DNA of 64,000 bases, from positions 486,344 to 550,343 of the forward strand of contig CAJINV010000013.1 of the NCBI GenBank assembly GCA_905178155.1, written 5' to 3'. The notes under the pieces were generated by a model. That model was given only the letters and a program-made list of their open reading frames with translations. It did not search any database and was not told the origin of the DNA. Shown here one piece after another: positions 32,501 through 40,800 of this stretch; position 1 is the first letter of the stretch, and the number at the start of each line of letters is the position of its first letter. This DNA comes from Amoebophrya sp. A120. Its lineage: Eukaryota > Sar > Dinophyceae > Syndiniales > Amoebophryaceae. A program made the translations under genes and the position numbers.

Positions 32501-33812
32501 AAGTGAATCGTTTGCACAGGCGGGCACGGATGCAGTCGACATGACGGGGCCGGAGCAAGAGCCTTCGTCTCCCTACTTTTCCGTGAAACCCGCAAGGACA
32601 GAGAGCAGCGGAACTACCTACATGTTTCACCACTGCCCGTCTATCCTCGACCCGAGGCAGGGTTGGGGAATCGTGCGAACGGTGAAGCGCTGCCTTGAAG
32701 CCCTACTGGATGCGGTAAAGAAAAATCGTATGTCGAAGCCCAAAACGATTTTCATTTTCGAAGACGACGCTGTGTGGCTCCCAAACTACCGGGCAGACGG
32801 TTCCTATTTGCGAGGACAAGAGCGCCCAACATCCGCATCGGTCGAGACAAAAATGCTGGACACGACGAGCTTAAAGGAAGCGGCTCGCGCAATTTCGGAT
32901 GCCTGGCCAAAGGACACCGCCTTGGTCCTTCTGGCCGCCCAACAGCATGTTCGCGCCCCGCCGGTGCCAAGCGTGCTCGCGCTGGACTCGCCACGAGGCC
33001 TCATCGGCTACAAGCTTGCGCAAATCGATTGGGCAGACGGTTCCTATGCCTGGGCGATAAGGTTTGACGACATTTCTTCGTTCGTGGAGGAGGAGTTGGG
33101 CGTTGAGCTGGAGAAGGTCGGGGGAAGTCTGTATATGGACCATGATTGGTTCAGTTGGTCGAAAAAGTCTGGACGCGTGGTTCGCGTCACGTGCCCACTT
33201 TTGGCTGGACATCGGAAAGCGTTCTCGCTGACGCACAACAACACACAAGGAGCATTGCTAAGTCGTGATTGCCCCCAAGAGCTGCTCATGCAGCCACGAC
33301 GTGCTTCTTCCGTGGAGTCCGCAGACGATCTGGATCTGTCGTTGCACTCTGAAGTTGTTAGTGGAAGTGATGAAGATCAACAAGAACACGACGCAGAACA
33401 AGTTCTACTTGACGACGTTGACGAGGACAAAAGCAAGACTAGTTTAGCTGAACCTGGCCGCGATGAAAAGATGAAAGTGAAGAACCTGCATAAGAACCGC
33501 GGAGGACGTGCTTCCTCGACCGAAACGCTTCGCGAAAGCACGAGTTCAGCATCGTCTCCGCGGAGAATAAAAAGTGAGAATTTGCTCGTGCCCTTTGACA
33601 AGTGGGCCAGTACTTCTTCATCTTCTGCAGAGCCTCCCCACGGAAACAATCCATCAGGCGCCAACCCGACGGACCGAGATGATGACGTTCTGTTCATGGT
33701 GGTTGGTTTTGCCGAAAGCGACGCGAATGCTCCAGAAGACTCGAAGCATAAGCTAGAAACTTTTTTGGTGTCCAATGACTTTGGAAATGGCAGTGGTGAA
33801 AAAGAGAAATAA
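29572..33812 (+). CDS. Bifunctional glycosyltransferase: GT17-like domain plus GT25-like domain
   Basis: Exons 29572-31770 and 32046-33812 join in frame after removal of an old introner and give 1321 aa. Hydrophobic segments lie at about residues 36-57 and 187-212; the second is the likelier signal anchor before a long stem. Residues about 493-770 resemble GT17 (the bisecting-GlcNAc transferase family): a VDFTFFGA strand, then a conserved R-x-QELKDQVDLFVVAEANYD block. The exon junction restores RIIFGGAHMTGYPF within this domain. Residues about 860-1110 repeat the GT25-like domain of the preceding gene, again with FIFEDDAVW. The frame ends at a TAA created by a 3-base insertion relative to the other copy; homology continues about 80 bases further. 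The GT31 domain of the neighbour is absent. Substrates are unknown. Confidence 0.7.
30784..30895 (+). repeat. Shared stem cassette 1, copy in the third glycosyltransferase gene
   Basis: Encodes GLSQVPGGGDFNDFFWKTEW and is nearly identical to 23404-23518. Confidence 0.85.
31771..32045 (+). mobile_element. Old introner (family A) in the third glycosyltransferase gene
   Basis: The 5' end TATCAAGCGCAAATATTTCT and the 3' end, which reads CAGACCCAGATATATTTGCA before ATGCATA, are inverted copies of the family A terminus. The flanking 5-mers ACTCG and GCGCG are only partly alike, so the target repeat has decayed. Removal of 31771-32045 keeps the frame. Internal sequence matches the copy at 37673-37939 in the same orientation. 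Confidence 0.8.
32489..32596 (+). repeat. Shared stem cassette 2, copy C
   Basis: Encodes GTDAVDMTGPEQ...FSVKPA and ends exactly where the 1.3-kb duplicated GT25-like segment starts. Confidence 0.85.
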
Positions 33813-33892
33813 CCTGGTACTACGGCGGGGACGGGAGATGACGCACCTCCTGGTTCTGGCGACGACCGGACTGCGCGAGGAGATGTGGATGT
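32593..33892 (+). repeat. 1.3-kb segmental duplication, copy 2
   Basis: The partner of 25519-26815. It contains a 3-base insertion near 33810 that places an in-frame TAA; similarity goes on past this stop to about 33892 and then ends. Confidence 0.9.
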
Positions 33893-34888
33893 GGACCAGA
33901 GCAATTTTTAGTGCTGCCAATGAACTATGATGAGCGGAGCAAAGACCGCAAGCGCAACCGCCTTCCGGTAGAAGTTTTGTACGTTGTTTGGGCGAGGACC
34001 AGGCCCGTGCTTTAGTAGCACCGCCACGAATCTTGTCTGGTTCATCTGAATAAACGCCACCAGCTTCGTACTGTATGATATGTTTTGTTTCATTAATAAT
34101 GTAGATCGAGATCCATGGGTGATTAGTGAGCACGTCATCAGTAAGTTCGTTGAAGCTAACCAGCACAAGGCAGCTGGGTCACGGAACCAGCTGCGTAAAG
34201 TGGCAAAGCTTGTTCGTGGATGTGCTTATCTTGCTTCCCCTTCTTTTTCTCTTGCAGCGTATGCTGTACTGCACGTGCCAGGAGAGCTGCTGTTGGGGTG
34301 GAGCGCGTAGTAATGATCTTCACCAGTGAGCGACCTGAAACGCAAAATTGTCGTACTTAAAACGCAACTAAAACCCCCTGACAAGACGTACAAACACTGC
34401 TAGCTTTTGTAAATTCCTGTGGTTGCTGTTGAAGTACTTCTACTTCGTACTTAGTCTGATTCACATTCATCCTTCATAACGATAAGTTGAATCGTGTCAG
34501 TGGTCTCACGGCTACTTCCAAGAGATGCTGAAACCAGTAGAAATGTAGAGATGTTGTGCTGGAGGTTCCTGCGAAGGCAACAAGAGTAGGCACAAGCGGA
34601 AGTTGATAGAAGTTGCAGACCTCCAGGGTCATCTCATAAACTGTCCTAGCTACAGGGTCAACTTCAAATGAATTCCTCGAAGTACTAGTAGCTACGCAAA
34701 GAGAAGCTTTTGCGCCCGATAAAGCGAATCTAAGTGGTAACAACATACGTCGTAATCGTTCGTTCTCACTTGCTTTTTCAAGCGCCAACCCGCCGCGCCC
34801 GCGCTCGTCCATCCGGCATACAGCGTTCATCCATCAAGAGGCCTGAATATTGATTCTTCGTTCATCGGGCTGCACCGCACGACACACG
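33813..34888. other. Intergenic stretch; first part is remnant of the duplicated linker
   Basis: 33813-33892 continues the homology to the linker of the other GT25-like gene, in frame up to a TAG at 33909-33911. The remainder is AT-rich with no supported gene. Confidence 0.6.
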
Positions 34889-37800
34889 ATGGGAAAGTCC
34901 AAGAAGAAAAACAGTGTGAACCACAAGGCAGGAAACCCGTCGAACGGAGGTGGCGCAGCCAACACGACATCGCCAGTGGTCGAGCCTGATGTGGCGGTTA
35001 TCACACAATAGAAAAGGTGCAGATAGTACAGCGCATCTGGCCTGCTTCTCACCATGGCGTGATAGGAAGAACTAGAAGATAGAAGTTTTGTCTGGGAATC
35101 AGTAAATATCATCTTCAGATCTCCTGTGTAGGAAGCTAGGTAGATATTACCGGATCGCAAGTAACGAGCGGATTCCACTGATAGAAGCCGCCGGGGTTTG
35201 GCTAGTAAATATGTATGCGAAAGAACAGCGCTCTTCGTCGCAAACGCCTCGGCAGGATCCCCTTTCCCCGCTGGTGCAGAATAAATGATGATGATGCATG
35301 AACGCAAGGTGACAGCACTAGACTAGATCATACCGAGCAGATCATTTTGATGTGTATGACGCACTTGTTATTTTCTGTTTCATCGGCTAGCAAGCTGGTA
35401 CTAGTACAGCCGAGGAGGAGGAGACAACCGTGGAGTTCGAGAACGCTGGCCAAAAAACCGGAATCGAGGTATGGCGCATCGAGCAAATGAAAGCAGTATG
35501 GAAAAGAGAAAATTTCGTTCAGCAAAGCGTTGTCTTGAGCTCCGCATTGATCATTACTAAGTATGACTACACCAACATCCAGTCTGGCGGTTTGGTTTTC
35601 ACGGATGAAGTGATGCTGAAACAAAAACGAAGTTGTAGTGATGCGATCTTCAGGAGAGAGCCAGAAAAAGAACGCTTTGAACATGAACATTTCTCTTTCA
35701 CATCCCGTCCCGTGGACCGACTTTGGGCAGTTTTATTCTGGCGACAGCTACCTCGTTTTGCACACGATCGCGGTGAAGAAAAAGTACGCTCACATCTTGC
35801 AACCAAAATCATTCATCGAATCTGTGACGATTCTGGACGCATAATGACAAAAAGGCAGGAGAAAAGTTTGATTATTTTTCCCCCGACAGAGCAATACTGC
35901 GCGAAAACTTAAACTTCCAGGTATGATCTCTACTACTGGCTCGGGAAGGACTCTTCGGTCGACGAGAAAGGCGCAGCGGCCCTGAAAACGGTATATGAAC
36001 TGCAAAAGTATCGTACTCGTATAATTACAAATTTCCTCAGCATGAGACATAAAATTTGTCTTGCGGATATGCCTTAAGATAAAAATTTGTAATGCATGAT
36101 TCCAATACGAGTAGGATACTTTTGCACAGGATACGGTAGAGCTCGACACCAAACTGGGAGACTTACCCGTGCTATCAAATGTAAAAATGTCTGCGTCTGG
36201 AAGAGTCATGCTGTTTTTGCATGACACAGAAGGGCCGGCATGGAAGCTCTAGCATCACAGGTTTCGAGAAGCTTCCGCAATGCCGAATCCGCATGACAAG
36301 TCCCCCACTTTGGTGACAGAAAGTGGGCAGCTTTTGCTACCTATGCTTGAGAGATTTTTCTGTGTTCGGAAATACGCATCACAAGTTTGGATGTTCCAGA
36401 CCCAGACATTTTTACATTTGATACGTGCAGTACCGAGAATGCGAAAACTACGAGTCGGGGCCGTTTTTGGCGCTGTGGAAAGCCTACGGCGGCATTCGCT
36501 ATCTGCAGGGTGGAGCGGACTCCGCGTTTCGACACGTAGAGGCAACTATGCACTTGAACACTTCTAGTGGGTTCTTTGGTGTGTCTCCACGACAATCAGG
36601 CACTGGTTCCTTAATAGCACAGGCGAAATTGAAAGTGAGGTGTTTTGTCCTGGTGCGATAGACAGGAACGACATGATGAGACTGCATGTCTGTGGTGACC
36701 GAAAGACGGACACGCGATTATGAGCGAGTCAATTGTTCCGTATTCTCGTTATAACCTGCTTACGCATTTGCTTGCCATGAAAACATGCAGGACTACTAGA
36801 AATAAGTACCACCAGAGCCAGAGGACACATCAAAGAAGCGCTGTTTTCCCGCGATAGTGACCGTTTACGAGAGCCGGTTGCTGCACGTACTGAAGTGCTT
36901 TTTTGTTTTCTGTGCATCTTCGGGTGAACTTGGTTCCTCGAGTGCTTGGGTAGCATGAATAATTCCTCTATCATTTTGCCATCCGCGATAACTGTGTACA
37001 GAATACAGAACCACAGGTGAAAGGCAAGCGGCTTTGCCGAGTGACGCAGGTGGACAAATCGATAAAGTCGATGAACCAGGGTGACGCTATAAGAAAAGTG
37101 ACCACGACGACACTATTCGTGCTGGCCTCCAGGGGAAGATGTGAATTTGTTGCAGTTTCTGCATGAGATGAAATGAACGTCCGGTCATGAAGATGTGGCG
37201 CTCAGGACTTCAGAAAATAACAAACGAAAGACCACGACCCGTTAAGTACGCTTACGCCGTATTACTGCAAGGCAAATTTTTATCCACGCCAATGCATGCC
37301 GGCACGTGAGGTGATCACTTTTCCTATCCACGCCTCTTCGTTTTGGACGCCGGATTGAAGATTTTTGTATACTGTATACACGGAAAGACGTTTTGGGTGA
37401 CGGAAGTAGTGCGGTGCGGTTTATCGATGTCATCGTGTTTGCAATAATGCCTCCTTCTCCACCTGCTCCAGCTGATGTCATCCCATCGAGAAAGGTTTGA
37501 AATGCTGTCCATCCGAGATATCATGTTTGATTTCTGCATGACAACCGACGAGAAGAAAAGAATCTGGCGAAATTATCTCTCTTGACCCACAACTTTCCCT
37601 CCATAAGCCGCGGCAAGGAGTGCAACAAGTATGAATCGCAAAAGGCGTTTGAAATCGCCCGCGTGCTGAAGATATCAACTGTAAAAATGTCTGGGTCTGG
37701 AAGATTCTGAGACTTGTCATGCACGTGTTGCATGAGCCATGATGTCTGTGATGCATGCCCTACCATCACAGATTTTTTGCGGGGTTCTTGATGCCAATTC

Positions 37801-40800
37801 CGCATGACAAATGCCCTCTCTGTGTAGCAAAAATTGCCTTCCCTCTGCTGCTCATGCAATACAGATTTTTTTCGATTCCAAATGCAGCATCACAAGTTTC
37901 ATTCTTCCAGACCCAGACATTTTTACATTTGATAGAAGACGGAGAGGAACAGCAAACCGGAGGTGTTCGACTGCAAGACGGTGGCCAGCGAAGAGGCCGC
38001 GTTGGACTTCTGGAAGGAACTGGGCGGTGAACAATCCCTCTCAGAAGCAGACGTGCCGGCGGCGGACGCGGGCGGTAGCGACGAGCTGCACGAGCAGGTG
38101 TCTGCGGAAAAAATAAAACTGTACGAAATGGTTTTATCAACTGCCGGAGATGACAAGGACCACTACGAGCTGAAGCCCGTCGAGAACGCGAAAGTTCCGT
38201 TCAAGAGCAAGGACGAATTTCTGAAGGACGACGGCGTGTTCGTGCTGGACAGCGGCGCACCACAGCCCGGGCTCTTCGTCTGGTTGGGCAAGAAGGCGGA
38301 CGCGGGGTTGCGGAAAAAAGCGGTAAAAACGGCCACGGACTGGTTGGGAAAGCAGGGGCTGCCGGAATACACCGGGATCGCGAGGGTAAGTACTGAATAC
38401 AGGAGATATAGTGCTTGTAGGTCCTTCAATCGTGAAGTGAAGACGTTCTTCGGATTTTCGAGCATCGTACGCGTTCCAATAATTTTGAGACCGAGAATAA
38501 TCTTCATGTTATGATATCCACCCTCTTTCCACAGATGGACGCTGGCACGGAGCCGGCGCTTTTCAAAACGTATTTCGCGCAATTCGATCCGGTGAAACTG
38601 CCATCCACGCTGGACGTGCAGCGGTCAACTAGCATTGCGGAGACCAGGGAAAGTGAGGTATTGGATTCGAAAGCGGGTTTGATGTTGCCGGAAATTTAGT
38701 GTTTTTAGAGCGAAGAATTTTCTTCAACACACGAAATGAAATCGCATGCTGAGTGGCGTTCCAAAAAAAATTCTTCAGGTTTCTATCGCGAACATGCACG
38801 ACAATAACAAGTTGAAGCCCGGCGCCAACACCCGGCGAAAGTCTTTGCCCGCTGTCGCACGCGCAAAGGAGAGCGAATCCCTGAAGATATGGCGCATCGA
38901 GCAGTTTGAGGCGAAGGAAATTCCGGAGGATAGCTACGGCGAGTTTTACGCGGGTGATTCCTACATCATCGAGTACGTCTACCGCACGAGCCCGGGCGGT
39001 AAGATCGAGGAGGCCCTGCTTTACTTCTGGCAGGGCGAGGACTCCACCGCGGACGAAAAGGGAGCGAGCGCGATTCTGTGCGCAAAGTTCGACACGGAAA
39101 GGTTCGGCGGGCAGGCGACGCAAATCCGCGTCGTCCAGGGGAAAGAACCGAGCAATTTCCTGCGACTGTTCGCCGGAAAAATGATTCTGCACAAGGGCGG
39201 GTGTGACAGCGGTATAGAAAGATGGTGACGATCATAGGGGTCGTTGAGGCTACATATTTTTTTTTCTCGTCTGCAGCAACCAGAGCTGAGGATGTTTTTT
39301 TTGTCAAAAAGCGCATGCTGAGATGATGATTGTTGTTCGTTGTCCTCAGGCAATAAAATGCCTATAATCGGGTTCTGTTCTTCCACAAAAATGCCCGCGC
39401 GACACATTTCAATGTCGCTATCACCAGGATTCCGCTCCACCCGCGCTTCTGCTGAGGAAACCACCAGCGGGGATAGCAATTCAGATTGTGCTAAAAAAAG
39501 TGTCTCTTTCTCCTGGCCACCTCCTCAGGCCAGGACATTTTCGCGTCCCAAACACCACACTGCTCTCTTACCTGGCCCAAAAATTTGCCAGGCCAGGTAA
39601 GAGAGTGCCGTGGTGTTTTGGCCAACTTTTTTTGGGCCGACGGGGCCCTTTTTCCTTCCAAGCGCCACGCTATGCTCTTACCTGGCGCCAAAACTTGGCA
39701 GGCCAGGTAAGAGGGTGCCATGGTGTTTGGGCCAACTTTTTTTGGGCCGATGCGGTCTGTTTTCCTTCCAATCGCAATGCTATGCTCTTACCGGGCCTCA
39801 AAGTCTGGAGGCCCAGGTAAGAGCACAGCGCGGCCTTGTGCTTCAAGGGTGTCTCTTTCATCTGGCCACCTCCGCTCTTCAGGCCAGGACATTTTCGCAT
39901 CCCAAACACCACGCTGCTCTCTTACCTGGCCCCAAAACTTGGAAGGCCAGGTAAGAGAGTGCCGTGGTGTTTGGGCCAACTTTTGTTGGGCCGACGCGGC
40001 CTTTTTTCCTTCCAAGCGCCATGATAGGATCTTACGTGGCCTCAAAGTTTGGAGGCCCAGGTAAGAGCACAGCATGGCGCTTGTGCTTCAAGAGTGTCTT
40101 TTTCCTCTGGCCACCTCCTCAGGCCAGGACGTTTTCGCATCCCAAGCACCACGCTGCTCTCTTACCTGGCCCCAAAACCCGGCAACCCAGGTAAGAGAGT
40201 GCCGTGGTGTTTGGACGAATTTTTTTTGGGCCGATGCGGTCTTTTTTCCAAGCGCCACGCTATGCTCTTGCCGGGCCTCAAAGCCTAGAGGCCCCGGTAA
40301 GAGCACAGCGTGCTGCTTGTGCTTCAAGATCATCCTCCTTATCTGGCCACCTTCCCGGGCCAAGACGTTTTCGCATCACAAGCACCGCGCTGCTCTCTTA
40401 CCTGGCCCCAAAACCTGACAGCCCAGGTAAGAGAGTGCCGTGGTGTTTGGGCCAACTTTCGCGGGCCGGAGCAATCTTTTTTCCAGGCGCCGCGCTATGC
40501 TCGTAGCTTGGTGGCCAATCTATTTTTGATCTATTCCGCCCAAATATCTAGTCGAAGAAATTCACTACCAACATTTCAATGTCGCTATCACCAGGATTCC
40601 GCTCCACCCGCGCTTCTGCTGAGGAGACGAGCGGGGATAGCAAGTCCGATTTGAAGCTGTACCATATCCGCGGCCTGACGCCCTCCGAGTGCAAAGCGCT
40701 GGAGATCACGGTGGACGCAAAGTTGCTGAACTCTAACGACGTCCTGGCACTCGTCAGTGCCACAAAATCTTCGTACCTGTGGGTCGGCAAGGGAGCCAGT

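Noticed and set aside
37376-37612. Further introner between gelsolin repeat 2 exons
   Set aside because: An intron must exist here, and the ends (TATACACGGAAAG and CTTTCCCTCCATA) are loosely inverse, but no target repeat is visible, so I did not call it.
39340-40506. Several 75-115-codon ORFs on both strands in the array region
   Set aside because: They are shadows of the repeat unit, which lacks stops in several frames; the same peptide text recurs and no start or domain makes sense.
39490-40510. CRISPR-like array
   Set aside because: Unit lengths vary, both half-units are repeats without unique spacers, and the array sits inside a eukaryotic intron.
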